A DNA stretch of 30,971 nt from a virus. This document shows positions 1 to 7,261 of the stretch, in pieces. The notes under the pieces were generated by a model. That model worked only from the letters and a program-made list of their open reading frames with translations. It made no database searches and had not been told where the DNA came from. The stretch lies in the IMG/VR virus record IMGVR_UViG_3300009593_000078, positions 1-30,971 of that record. The stretch is one strand, 5' to 3'. Both the position numbers and the translations under genes were made by a program. The first letter of the stretch is position 1. The number at the start of each line of letters is the position of its first letter.

Positions 1-2
1 AA

Positions 3-191
3 ACTAATGTTACTATAACACATAATAACAATGATGTACTAGAACATAGTGTAATAGAGCCAGACAGCCACTTTTTATTAGATACTACTAAACAGCATGG
101 GTGCGAAAATACTAGCGATTGCGATGCAGAATTTTTAACTATTAATTGGGGGCAAACATATGAGCAAGTGCTCAACCGTAATATCATTTAA
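3..191 (+). CDS. C-terminal part of a 2OG-Fe(II) oxygenase-like protein (5' end outside the window)
   Basis: An open frame enters from the left edge and stops at TAA 189-191, giving the last 62 residues of a protein. Its end resembles the end of the next gene: both carry a DxTxxHG(A/C)(D/E)NT block followed by DCD and a TY pair near the C-terminus. The shared His would be the distal iron ligand of the double-stranded beta-helix fold if the oxygenase assignment of the neighbour is right. In my alignment the position of the neighbour's Arg166, the candidate 2-oxoglutarate-binding residue, is Gly here, so this copy may differ in cosubstrate handling. The gene overlaps the next one by 32 bases in another frame, which suggests translational coupling and tandem duplication. 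The frame and stop are certain; function is inferred only from similarity to the neighbour. Confidence 0.6.
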   Translation, partial: TNVTITHNNNDVLEHSVIEPDSHFLLDTTKQHGCENTSDCDAEFLTINWGQTYEQVLNRNII

Positions 192-699
192 TTACGATGT
201 GGACTTATTATCCAAATGGCGCAACGTCATCATGGAACATCAAGACCCTAAACATAGTGAATGGGTATTAGAACATTTAGACTTAAATGCTATGACTATA
301 GACCAAATGCCATTTAAAATTATGCCAGATGAATTATATGAAGATGTTGCTAAAGCAGTTGCTCCTATAAATGTAATTAAAGATGAGCATTGTTGTAGTA
401 TAGAGCGACTAAAGCCTAATACTAAAGTAGAATTGCATATAGACCATGGTATGAATTTTACTGCGGGACCGCTAGTGCGAAAGACCAATGTTTTGTTTAA
501 CCTATCAGATAGACCTTGTAACATTATCCATGAAGATTCTAAACTCAATAAAAGTTTCCATAAAGGTGAGATATTAATATTGGATGTTACAGATACACAT
601 GGAGCAGATAATACTGATTGTGATGAATGGATTGATTTGTTTGGATTAAACTTACGAATGACATATTCAGATACAATAGAATATTTTAAAACACTTTAA
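160..699 (+). CDS. Putative 2OG-Fe(II) oxygenase / Asp-Asn beta-hydroxylase-like protein
   Basis: A 179-residue soluble protein with no signal peptide or membrane segment. Residues 93-95 read His-Ile-Asp, about 50 residues later comes His147 in a THGADN motif, and Arg166 follows. This HxD...H...R order is the iron and 2-oxoglutarate binding pattern of Fe(II)/2OG dioxygenases with a cupin fold, a class common in marine T4-like phages. The central segment (residues 85-120) resembles aspartyl/asparaginyl beta-hydroxylase-like members. The substrate cannot be read from the sequence; protein, nucleotide or cell-wall hydroxylation are all possible. The ATG at 160 is preceded by a G-rich run (149-152) that could act as a ribosome binding site. 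It lies inside the end of a related upstream gene, and a small hairpin follows the stop directly. The distal His to Arg spacing (19 residues) is somewhat long, which lowers certainty. Confidence 0.6.
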   Translation: MSKCSTVISFNYDVDLLSKWRNVIMEHQDPKHSEWVLEHLDLNAMTIDQMPFKIMPDELYEDVAKAVAPINVIKDEHCCSIERLKPNTKVELHIDHGMNFTAGPLVRKTNVLFNLSDRPCNIIHEDSKLNKSFHKGEILILDVTDTHGADNTDCDEWIDLFGLNLRMTYSDTIEYFKTL

Positions 700-716
700 G
701 AGACACTTCGTGTCTT
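700..716 (+). terminator. Small hairpin directly after the oxygenase gene
   Basis: The stem AGACAC (701-706) pairs with GTGTCT (710-715) around a TTC triloop, with a possible extra G-T pair (700/716). It begins one base after the stop codon at 697-699. No T-run follows on either strand, so it is not a textbook intrinsic terminator; it may instead stabilise the 3' end of the message. Confidence 0.4.
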
Positions 717-805
717 ACCTTGCTACATTCAAGTTTCATTTCATTTCAACTTTCATTTGCAAGTTATTTTTATATTAAGACGTTATCATGTATGTTGAGT
801 CATAA

Positions 806-825
806 TTCTCCTTAAGCAAGGAGAA
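806..825. terminator. Perfect 8-bp hairpin with 4-base loop
   Basis: TTCTCCTT (806-813) pairs perfectly with AAGGAGAA (818-825) around the loop AAGC. It lies between convergent genes, where a bidirectional terminator would be useful, but no T-tract follows on the + strand. The AAGGAG arm also resembles a Shine-Dalgarno sequence, although no open frame follows it. It may be part of a larger structured RNA with the next hairpin. Confidence 0.45.
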
Positions 826-829
826 CAAT

Positions 830-860
830 GAGATGTCATCATGTGATGCATCGCCATCTC
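830..860. ncRNA. Nested hairpin, part of a possible structured RNA
   Basis: The outer stem GAGATG (830-835) pairs with CATCTC (855-860). Inside it, CATC and GATG can pair around ATGT. It sits four bases after the 806-825 hairpin, so the two form a tandem stem-loop block. There is no coding frame here. This is suggestive of a structured RNA but unproven; no known RNA family was recognised. Confidence 0.3.
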
Positions 861-934
861 TAACTCGGGTGCTATTAGGAACCAGTGAGCATTTTGTCCC
901 CATACACTACCGTCTCGAATCTCACGGGAGTCTA

Positions 935-1108
935 ATATAACTTGTAGAGTTCGTTATAATAAACTTGAGTGTTGCTTTTTCTCAGAGCACTCATCCTTTT
1001 AATACTCTTGTCGTAGTTTTGTATCTTTGCCGACCACAATCCAGATCCGGCGCCTAATGGAACCTCAAGGATATCGATACTACCTGCCTCGACTGGGCGG
1101 TGTGGTGC
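935..1108 (-). other. 58-codon open frame without a start, in frame with the GIY-YIG gene beyond two stops
   Basis: Reading the - strand, 58 codons are open between TAG (1109-1111) and TAG (932-934). The frame is the same as that of the GIY-YIG gene: after its TGA at 1172-1174 come 20 sense codons, a TAG, then this segment. The predicted peptide has an ordinary-looking composition, ending in an aromatic-rich tail (two YY/LY pairs). The only ATG is late and has no ribosome binding site. It may be chance, the remnant of a longer gene, or a readthrough extension. I do not call it a gene. Confidence 0.2.
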
Positions 1109-1171
1109 CTATGTTTTGCCTATGTTAGTTTGACTTGGTGTCTGTTTTTTGCCGTTACCAAAAAGTATATA

Positions 1172-1594
1172 TCAATCTTTAAGATGTTCCTTAAGAATTT
1201 TTGATCCACCTATGCGGACATTGATTATTCCGTTGTAATAATCGTCTGTAAGTAACACCTCTCTGTCGAACTGTTCTCTTGCTTCTATGTAACTTGCAAT
1301 ACCTCTGCTAGGACACATGTGAAGGATCTCACGAATAAAATTGTCCTCTCCGTATTTAGCAACGTCTTCGATTAAGTGGTCGGAACTGCCCCAATAGGTC
1401 TTCCAATCACTTTCTTTGTAACCACGCCTTTTATTCTTTTTGCCTTTTAAGGGTGGCTTGGTTGTTTTGAACTTGGCAAGTTTCTTACCAACGTACTTCA
1501 TTCCATTCTTTTTGTTAGTAATCAAATAAACAAATGCTTCACAATCATCTGGAAGTTTGTCTATTACTTTACCTTCGTATGTCCAATCACTCAT
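1172..1594 (-). CDS. GIY-YIG-like nuclease
   Basis: A 140-residue protein with a GIY-YIG-type N-terminal block: near residues 22-38 it reads VYLITN...KYVGKK, matching the paired 'GIY'/'YIG' strands in divergent form. A lysine-rich stretch follows, then DWKTYWGSS and a KYG...F.REIL segment. A later Glu in YIEAREQF is the best candidate for the metal-binding catalytic acid. Such proteins nick or cut DNA; in T4-like phages they occur as homing (Seg-type) or free-standing nucleases. The start at ATG 1594 is preferred over an upstream TTG (1606), because GGAG lies six bases before the ATG and the ATG overlaps the previous stop as ATGA. It is the last gene of the gp55-gp47-gp46 operon, so a role in phage DNA processing is plausible; a selfish homing role is the alternative. 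Confidence 0.7.
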   Translation of the reverse strand: MSDWTYEGKVIDKLPDDCEAFVYLITNKKNGMKYVGKKLAKFKTTKPPLKGKKNKRRGYKESDWKTYWGSSDHLIEDVAKYGEDNFIREILHMCPSRGIASYIEAREQFDREVLLTDDYYNGIINVRIGGSKILKEHLKD

Positions 1595-2382
1595 CTGCAA
1601 CTCCAACTGTGAACATACTTATTGTTTGCTATAGCATCTATGTCTACATCTTGATTTAACTCGCCTAAAGGCAAATAGCCTATTGCAAGTTTAGGATCTT
1701 TCCATTTGTATGGTAGTTTGTGTTCTATTTGTCTGTAAAACATAAACATACTTAACATAAGAGCATCTAGGTCATGTTGATTTGTAAACTTATCTTCTCC
1801 AAACCAACAATATACGGTATTACACATTTTGTTTGTAAGTTGTATTTGTTCATCTGGTATAGTAGTATCTAAGTCGCCAAACAATTCCATAAAATGTTTA
1901 CCAACATGAGGATAGTTCATATACAGTTTGCCATACTCTTTTGTAGGAGTAAACATTTCGTATGCTTCTTCAGGCAAGTCTATGCCATCATCTCCTTCAC
2001 AATTAAATAAGAATCTTTTTGAATTAAAACCTCTACTAATATCTTCTAAATGATGTATGCAGTAATTAAACTCTCGTAATAGTTCAAGTGTGCTACCTGT
2101 GTGTTGCTCATGCAACCTAGGAAAGTTTTCATGCAAGTCATTAAGGTCTTCTTGACTTGTACTTTCTATAAGTCCTAGTTGTTGTAGTTGCTCACTAATT
2201 GCTAAAAGTTTTTGTTCGATGTCTTGCTTTGTTTCGCCAAAATTATAAAATTGTGTTCTGCTTACAATTTTATTTTCTTGTTCAGCCATACGTTGTAAAA
2301 AAGTACGACTTACATTATTATCATATAAATTATAACTGATTGTGTAGTCTGCTTCTTTACCTAAGTGTATATCCAGTATCAT
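1591..2382 (-). CDS. Conserved-looking protein of unknown function in the gp46/gp47 operon
   Basis: A 263-residue acidic soluble protein that I do not recognise. There is no signal peptide or membrane segment. The N-terminal 25 residues look beta-rich; residues 50-110 are Gln/Glu/Leu-rich and likely helical (possible coiled coil). The C-terminal half is rich in aromatics and Met (for example LMLSMFMFYRQ) and contains scattered Cys residues. It starts at ATG 2382, overlapping the gp46 stop by four bases (ATGA), and its own stop overlaps the next gene the same way, so it is almost certainly co-translated with gp46. That placement hints at an accessory role in end processing, recombination or late-transcription coupling, but no motif supports a specific activity. 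Confidence 0.75.
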   Translation of the reverse strand: MILDIHLGKEADYTISYNLYDNNVSRTFLQRMAEQENKIVSRTQFYNFGETKQDIEQKLLAISEQLQQLGLIESTSQEDLNDLHENFPRLHEQHTGSTLELLREFNYCIHHLEDISRGFNSKRFLFNCEGDDGIDLPEEAYEMFTPTKEYGKLYMNYPHVGKHFMELFGDLDTTIPDEQIQLTNKMCNTVYCWFGEDKFTNQHDLDALMLSMFMFYRQIEHKLPYKWKDPKLAIGYLPLGELNQDVDIDAIANNKYVHSWSCR

Positions 2383-4181
2383 GTTTTAACTTCAAATCTA
2401 TAAACGTCACTCTCAGGATCTAATATTTCTATATCAGTTGAGTAAGAAGTAAAACCACCTTCTTTAACAACATACAATACATTGTTTACTCTTCCTTGCA
2501 ATTCCTCTTTGTGCGAAATAAGGAATACGTTTTTGTTTGACTCGCGACCCATCTTTTTCAGAACTGCTAAAGCATTTTCAACACCAGTTGTATCCATACC
2601 ACTATCAACAAGTTCATCTATGCACATCAAATTCATTGGTTGATTTAGACTTTCATATATGTCTCTGAATGCCCAACTCATACCTAATATTAATCTGTTA
2701 CGTTCACCTCTACTTAAATTATCAAAATCTAAGTCTCTGCCGTACTCTGTAATTTCTACAGTTAAGTCACTAGCAAATTTTACATCATGTGGTAAACCTA
2801 ACTTTTCTAAATAATGACTTAATCTATAATTTAAGTATTGTAAATTTTGGTCAATTATTTTCTTTCTAATAAAACTATCTTTGTTAGTTAATAGTTTATG
2901 TAAAAATTCTTGATGTTCTTTTAAGTATGTTAAGTCATTCATTGTGTCATAACTTATTTCTTCCATACCTGTTTCTCGTAATCCTTCTACTTGTTCTGTA
3001 TATGGGTTTTCGTCTTTCATCTTTTCTTCAATTTGAGATTTTAATGTTTCAACATTATGCATGTGTCCCAATGCATCTTCCATACTACTATAAAATGTAA
3101 TAGGAGTTTCAGGCAAGTCGCCTAATTCTTTTAATTGTTCTTCACAGTCAAATACTTTTTGGTCTAACTCTACTTTGTATTCTTCCTCTTCTTTCATTTT
3201 GTCAAATAGTTCTTTTGTATATTCCTCATGTGTTTCTAAATGAGCAGTATCTTGTCCACAAGCAGGACATGTTCCTTCTTTTGCTAATGCAATATTAGTA
3301 GCATAAGTTTCTAAGTTTTTCTCATTACGAGTTAAACTTGTTTGTAACTGTTTAAGTTCATTTTGTACACCTTGTATTTTTGTGTACTTTTGATTTATTT
3401 CTTGTGTTTGTCTATGGTTTTCTAGTTCCATAGTTATGTCTGTTTCTTCTAATGAATCTAGACTAGTTTGTAATTCTTGTATTTTATTTGTGTGTTGTGT
3501 TTCCCATGCTTTGCCACGTAGTTCAATATCTTTAATATTTTTCTCAACACGTTCGTTGGCATTTGTTACTGCTTTTATTCTTGCTTCTTCTGTTTTTATA
3601 TTATCTCTAGTTTCTTTTAATCTTTCTTTTAATACTTCTGCTTTTAAACTAATTTCTGTTATGCCCAACAACTGCTCAATCATATCACGTTGGTCATTTG
3701 CTTTCATACTAAGGAACGGTTCTGTATATGTGTTTAATGCAATTAAATGCTTAAACATATTATGTGGGAAGCCAATAACTTTTTCTATATCCTTTTGTGT
3801 TTCACGCATATCGCCTTGCTGTTCATTATCAGCGGCTTCTGTTCCATCAACGTAAAACTTTAATATGTTAGGGCGTCTTCCTCTTTCTATTCTATATTCT
3901 TTACCATTGATTTCAAAATCAACAGTAGTCATCATTTGTTTGCCGTTTGTTTTGTTTATAAGATTATCTTTACGAATGTTTGTAAGTGCTTCTCCATATA
4001 ATGCAAAACTTAATGCATTAATAATAGTAGTCTTACCAGTACCATTTCTACTACCATCTCCACCCAAGTCTAAGTTATGTCCTAAGACAAGTGTAAGTGA
4101 ATCAGCATCAAAATTAACTGCCTGCATGTTGTTACCAACACTCATAAAGTTTTTTGCACTTACATTTTTAATTTTTAACAT
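2379..4181 (-). CDS. 46: Recombination endonuclease subunit gp46 (Rad50/SbcC-like ATPase)
   Basis: A 600-residue SMC-type ATPase that works with gp47 as the phage Mre11-Rad50 complex, resecting DNA ends for recombination-dependent replication and repair. The Walker A loop (SRNGTGKT, residues 44-51, Lys50) sits in the N-terminal lobe. Long Glu/Lys-rich helices at about 165-300 and 315-460 form two coiled-coil arms around a CPAC zinc hook (305-308), where two molecules dimerise. The C-terminal lobe has the ABC signature LSRGE (489-493), Walker B (LMCIDE, 518-523, catalytic Glu523) and the switch His557. All key residues are present, so it should be active. The length is close to that of T4 gp46. 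Its ATG (4181) overlaps the gp47 stop as TAATG, consistent with making the two subunits together. Confidence 0.96.
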   Translation of the reverse strand: MLKIKNVSAKNFMSVGNNMQAVNFDADSLTLVLGHNLDLGGDGSRNGTGKTTIINALSFALYGEALTNIRKDNLINKTNGKQMMTTVDFEINGKEYRIERGRRPNILKFYVDGTEAADNEQQGDMRETQKDIEKVIGFPHNMFKHLIALNTYTEPFLSMKANDQRDMIEQLLGITEISLKAEVLKERLKETRDNIKTEEARIKAVTNANERVEKNIKDIELRGKAWETQHTNKIQELQTSLDSLEETDITMELENHRQTQEINQKYTKIQGVQNELKQLQTSLTRNEKNLETYATNIALAKEGTCPACGQDTAHLETHEEYTKELFDKMKEEEEYKVELDQKVFDCEEQLKELGDLPETPITFYSSMEDALGHMHNVETLKSQIEEKMKDENPYTEQVEGLRETGMEEISYDTMNDLTYLKEHQEFLHKLLTNKDSFIRKKIIDQNLQYLNYRLSHYLEKLGLPHDVKFASDLTVEITEYGRDLDFDNLSRGERNRLILGMSWAFRDIYESLNQPMNLMCIDELVDSGMDTTGVENALAVLKKMGRESNKNVFLISHKEELQGRVNNVLYVVKEGGFTSYSTDIEILDPESDVYRFEVKT

Positions 4182-5197
4182 TATACAATAATCTCTCTGT
4201 ACAATTCGATTAATTTTTCTTTGTCAACAATTTGACTGTCTATTGTTTCTAATTGACTTATTACAATTTGGTCAACACTCTCAAATTCAACTTCCACACC
4301 TTCGAATGCTTCTTCCTCTTCTTTAATAGGAATCAGTTGTAGTTCTCTTACATTAAATTGTTTAGCAAATGTTTCTCTAATAAAGTTTGCTTCTTCATAA
4401 CTAATAGGAACATCAAGTTTTACTCTAGCATGTGTGTTTTCATCTAAATGTTTTGCTGGGTCTTCTAATAATTCTCTTAGACCCATCATAATATATTTTG
4501 GACAGTCGGGCCAGTCTACATATATAGGTTCTTCTCCCCATGTTAAAAACATAGCACCACGTTCATTATCACCTGCGTCTGCATAGTTGTGTGGGAAAGC
4601 ATTACCAATATAATGTATGTTGCCTTTATATTGTCTAGCATGGAAATGTCCACTAAAGACATATTCTGGATTTGATATATCACTTGCAGTAATACCACCG
4701 TGGTCTGGCATCTCTACCATTGCATTCATTTTAAAGTATGGTAACTCAAAATGACCGAACATATATTTGCAATCAATCTTGTTTAGTTTTTTATGTTCAT
4801 CACCAACTAACCAAGGTATAATAGAAACATTGCCTTCTAGGAAATGTTCATCTATCATTACAAAGTTATCTAAGTCTCTAGCAAACTCAATACTGTTTAG
4901 GTCACGTTTTTCTCTGTAGTATAAATCGTGATTACCTAAAATAAAATAAACTTTGTTAAATGCATCATTAAGTTTTTTTAAGTCTCTGATAGTTGCATTC
5001 ATAGTTGCAATATTAATACTTGCTCTATGATGATGCCAGTCACCTAAAAAGATACATGTCTCACAATCACGTGCTTTGGCTTCTGCAATAAACCACTCTA
5101 CATAATCGTGACAGTCTTTTAAATGTTGTCTACTATTTTGTTTTAAGCCGTAATGTATATCAGTAAAACATGCGGCCCTTTCAAAAAGGTTTGCCAT
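4181..5197 (-). CDS. 47: Recombination endonuclease subunit gp47 (Mre11/SbcD-like nuclease)
   Basis: A 338-residue calcineurin-like metallophosphoesterase, the nuclease partner of gp46. The metal-binding motifs appear in order: DIH (residues 13-15), GD (52-53) followed by three His, GNHD (88-91), GHF (148-150) and GHFH (183-186). These are the two-metal site ligands of Mre11/SbcD. The C-terminal part (about 240-338) is Glu-rich and helical and probably contacts the gp46 coiled-coil base. The length is close to T4 gp47. It lies six bases after the gp55 stop and overlaps gp46, so it belongs to the operon driven by the sigma70 promoter at 6110-6137. No key residue is missing. Confidence 0.96.
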   Translation of the reverse strand: MANLFERAACFTDIHYGLKQNSRQHLKDCHDYVEWFIAEAKARDCETCIFLGDWHHHRASINIATMNATIRDLKKLNDAFNKVYFILGNHDLYYREKRDLNSIEFARDLDNFVMIDEHFLEGNVSIIPWLVGDEHKKLNKIDCKYMFGHFELPYFKMNAMVEMPDHGGITASDISNPEYVFSGHFHARQYKGNIHYIGNAFPHNYADAGDNERGAMFLTWGEEPIYVDWPDCPKYIMMGLRELLEDPAKHLDENTHARVKLDVPISYEEANFIRETFAKQFNVRELQLIPIKEEEEAFEGVEVEFESVDQIVISQLETIDSQIVDKEKLIELYREIIV

Positions 5198-5203
5198 ATG
5201 TTA

Positions 5204-6073
5204 TTACTCGTTGCCGGGTGTACTTTCTACTTCTGACTCTGCAGATTCTCTCATTGCCTTGAGTTCATTCTCATGTTGAATCTGTCTGCCGTAACTAGGT
5301 AAGTGTCCTTGCTCAATTAAAATATCATCTCTAATAGTTTGATTACGTTTTTCTAAATTTAATACTCTAGTAAAACTGTTATTAACAGTAGCAGTATAAT
5401 AAGCAAATGGGTTTTGACTTTTTGCTTCATTAAATTGTAATCCAATTTGTGCTAACTGTACTAAAGCAGTACCACGCATTTCGTCTACATAAGTGTAACC
5501 TCTCCAGTTACCTCTTTGACTATAACGTTCTACTAACTTCATAAACATTTTGCCTAACTCATTTGTAATCTTTCCATGGTCCACACTAAAATGTCCATTA
5601 TGTAATCCACCTACCCAATGACTTCTTACAACTTCTCTAGGATTAATCCCTTTGCTGTCTAAGATGTAATGCTTAAATGGTGGAAAGTTTACTTTTGCTT
5701 TTGAATCAGCAATAGTTTTTGTTGTTTTTTTACGACCAGGTTCATCAGGTATATGGTCATAAGTCATAACCCTAAAAACTAATTCGTCAACAGGAATTGA
5801 TTTTGGGTCAACTGCAAAATCTTTCTGTTTAGGTTTTTTGGTCCAATTACCTTCTGCTATCGACTTTTGATAGGCAGTAGTTTGCATTAGTGAAGCACGG
5901 TTCTGTTGTGCTTCTTTAATTGCTGTTTTGTTAATTTTCTTAACAGACTCTACAATTAAATCTACATGGGCAAACTCATCATCCGCTACATAGCAGTAAG
6001 TAAGTTTACTCTTGTGAATCTCTTTTAAGATGTCTTTATTATTTAGATAGTTGACTCTTCTAGGTTGTGTCAT
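5204..6073 (-). CDS. 55: Late-transcription sigma factor gp55
   Basis: A 289-residue protein matching the sigma factor that lets host RNA polymerase use T4-type late promoters. The recognisable core is residues 190-250: Y.YVDEMRG, then a helix, NPFAYYTATVNNSF and a basic EKRNQTIR segment, a much reduced sigma region 2. The N-terminal 150 residues form a basic extension, making it clearly longer than T4 gp55 (185 residues), as in marine relatives. The acidic C-terminal tail (ESAESEVE...) is where T4 gp55 contacts the sliding clamp, though a clamp motif is not evident. The ATG at 6073 has a strong AGGAG site about eight bases upstream. It is first in its operon and lies back-to-back with late baseplate genes that it should control. 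Confidence 0.87.
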   Translation of the reverse strand: MTQPRRVNYLNNKDILKEIHKSKLTYCYVADDEFAHVDLIVESVKKINKTAIKEAQQNRASLMQTTAYQKSIAEGNWTKKPKQKDFAVDPKSIPVDELVFRVMTYDHIPDEPGRKKTTKTIADSKAKVNFPPFKHYILDSKGINPREVVRSHWVGGLHNGHFSVDHGKITNELGKMFMKLVERYSQRGNWRGYTYVDEMRGTALVQLAQIGLQFNEAKSQNPFAYYTATVNNSFTRVLNLEKRNQTIRDDILIEQGHLPSYGRQIQHENELKAMRESAESEVESTPGNE

Positions 6074-6109
6074 TTATTTCTCCTCAAAACTATCGTTCGT
6101 TTATATTGT

Positions 6110-6137
6110 ATTATACACATTTACAACTGTTTGTCAA
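6110..6137 (-). promoter_or_regulatory. Sigma70-type promoter for the gp55-gp47-gp46 operon
   Basis: On the - strand, TTGACA (6137-6132) and TATAAT (6115-6110) are both perfect consensus hexamers separated by 16 bases. Transcription should start near 6103, giving a leader of about 30 bases that contains the AGGAG site of gp55. Host holoenzyme would recognise it, so the operon is expected to be expressed early or middle. Confidence 0.85.
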
Positions 6138-6186
6138 CTTAATTGTGAAATGTTGCTAATCATTAAAGTATGTTTTTATTTATCAT

Positions 6187-6194
6187 GATAAATA
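6187..6194 (+). promoter_or_regulatory. T4-type late promoter upstream of gp48
   Basis: GATAAATA differs by one base from the T4 late consensus TATAAATA. It is placed so that transcription would begin near 6200, a leader of about 12 bases containing the GGAG site of gp48. It lies just upstream of a run of baseplate genes, as a gp55-dependent promoter should. Confidence 0.75.
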
Positions 6195-6211
6195 GTATTA
6201 GGAGATGCAAC

Positions 6212-6958
6212 ATGGCAGATAATGAAGGTAAAATTTATAGTAGTTTAGTTAGTTATGATAGTGTAGTACCAGCAGACACTACAGCAATTACGGCAGATAC
6301 CGACGACAGGAACTATTTTAAGCCACAAGACTGGAGAGCAAGAATTCGACCCAAAAAAGGTGGCGAGGACTGGGCATACGGTTTAAAGGATCAAAAAAAT
6401 GGTGCTGAACGTTCTATATTACAACCTCTAAAAGAAAGAGGCGGTATTGTATTTCCTTATACACCTAACTTATATTTACAAGCAAGTGTTGATTACAACG
6501 AAGCGATGCAACATGGATCTAACTATCCATTCTACACATACATGAATAGCAGACCACCAACTTTGCCTTTGCAAGGACAATGGACTGCAAACACATTAGA
6601 AGAAGCACAATACTTGTTAGCAGTATTTCATTTTTTAAGAACAGTAACTAAAGCATTCTATGGTGACTCATCAGTTAAACAAGGAATATACGGAACTCCC
6701 CCTCCAGTACTACTTTTTGAATATTTGGGAGAATATGGTTTCCATAAAGTTCCAGTAGTCATACGTTCATATAACTTCCAGTTACCTGACGGAGTTGACT
6801 ACGTTCCAGTTCAATATGATGGTAAAACTACATATATGCCTACCGAAACAGATATAATGATTGAGATGGCACCACAGTACACATACAAGAAACTCAGAAA
6901 GAAATTTGACTTACAGTCATTTACAAGTGGTAGAGGATACAAAGACGGATTTATCTAA
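6212..6958 (+). CDS. 48: Baseplate tail-tube cap protein gp48
   Basis: A 248-residue protein resembling gp48 of marine T4-like phages, which caps the baseplate hub and starts tail-tube polymerisation. Diagnostic stretches are RARIRPKKG (43-50), FPYTPNLYLQ (81-90), the HFLRTVTKAFYG helix (140-151), PPPVLLFEYLGEYGF (163-177), LPDGVDYVPVQY (191-202) and the C-terminal FDLQSFTSGRGYKDGFI. It is shorter than T4 gp48 (364 residues), as expected for this group. I chose ATG 6212 over an in-frame ATG at 6170 because an AGGAG site lies about eight bases before 6212 and the late promoter (6187-6194) lies inside the longer version. Its stop overlaps the gp53 start as TAATG. Related gp54 is the main alternative. 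Confidence 0.85.
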   Translation: MADNEGKIYSSLVSYDSVVPADTTAITADTDDRNYFKPQDWRARIRPKKGGEDWAYGLKDQKNGAERSILQPLKERGGIVFPYTPNLYLQASVDYNEAMQHGSNYPFYTYMNSRPPTLPLQGQWTANTLEEAQYLLAVFHFLRTVTKAFYGDSSVKQGIYGTPPPVLLFEYLGEYGFHKVPVVIRSYNFQLPDGVDYVPVQYDGKTTYMPTETDIMIEMAPQYTYKKLRKKFDLQSFTSGRGYKDGFI

Positions 6959-7257
6959 TGGCAAATTTTCATACTAACGACAGTTTTCTAAAAAATGCTC
7001 AAGTAACTGATTTTTACTTGGACATTAATACTTTACCTAAAATTCCAAAATCAATTTCCGACGACCTATATACAATAGAGCCTAGGTATGAGAACAGACC
7101 CGATTTATTAGCACATGAACTTTATGGCACTACAAACCTGTGGTGGGTATTTTCATTAAGAAATCCTGATATTTTAGAAGACCCTTTAGAGGATTTTACT
7201 GCTGGTAAAAGAATACGCATACCTACACAAGAAACTATTAATATGGTAGTTGGATAA
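6958..7257 (+). CDS. 53: Baseplate wedge subunit gp53
   Basis: A 99-residue protein typical of the small marine gp53, a wedge component with a LysM-like fold that clamps wedges around the central hub. The diagnostic core is ENRPDLLAHELYGTTNLWW (residues 45-63) followed by VFSLRNPDI, a pattern shared with LysM-containing baseplate proteins, and a C-terminal AGKRIRIPT strand. T4 gp53 is about twice as long. It overlaps the gp48 stop by one base and is followed four bases later by the next baseplate gene, all in one late transcription unit. Confidence 0.88.
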   Translation: MANFHTNDSFLKNAQVTDFYLDINTLPKIPKSISDDLYTIEPRYENRPDLLAHELYGTTNLWWVFSLRNPDILEDPLEDFTAGKRIRIPTQETINMVVG

Positions 7258-7261
7258 TAAA

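Larger units (their letters stand above)
717..1171. other. Gene-free, GC-richer, structured intergenic region between convergent genes
   Basis: This stretch separates the + strand oxygenase genes from the - strand GIY-YIG gene. It starts AT-rich, with repeated TTTCAT words at about 728-757. From about 830 to 1110 it is visibly richer in GC than the surrounding genes. It contains a perfect 8-bp hairpin (806-825), a nested hairpin (830-860), an imperfect GAGTG/CACTC hairpin (967-992) and a 10-base direct repeat (TGCCTATGTT at 1106-1115 and 1117-1126). I found no tRNA cloverleaf or tmRNA. A 58-codon open frame lies on the - strand (935-1108) without a credible start. A structured non-coding RNA, a transcription termination zone or a decayed gene are all possible. 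Confidence 0.55.

Noticed and set aside
240-548. A 102-codon - strand frame opposite the oxygenase-like gene
   Set aside because: The + strand protein has coherent HxD...H...R motifs and a ribosome site; the opposite frame has neither.
935-1108. Ribosomal protein S21-like gene, known from some pelagiphages
   Set aside because: Basic helical stretches are present, but the conserved S21 pattern could not be matched and there is no start codon.
830-1110. Possible tRNA or tmRNA in the GC-rich gap
   Set aside because: No 7-bp acceptor stem, no T-arm with the TTCRANY loop in a proper 5-bp stem, and no tag-peptide reading frame could be assembled on either strand.
3436-4191. Two + strand open frames of 139 and 108 codons opposite gp46
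   Set aside because: gp46 on the - strand is certain from its Walker, hook and signature motifs; these frames are its mirror, with hydrophobic, low-quality sequences.
6170-6211. An upstream ATG extending gp48 by 14 residues
   Set aside because: It would place the late promoter inside the coding sequence, and the AGGAG site fits the ATG at 6212.
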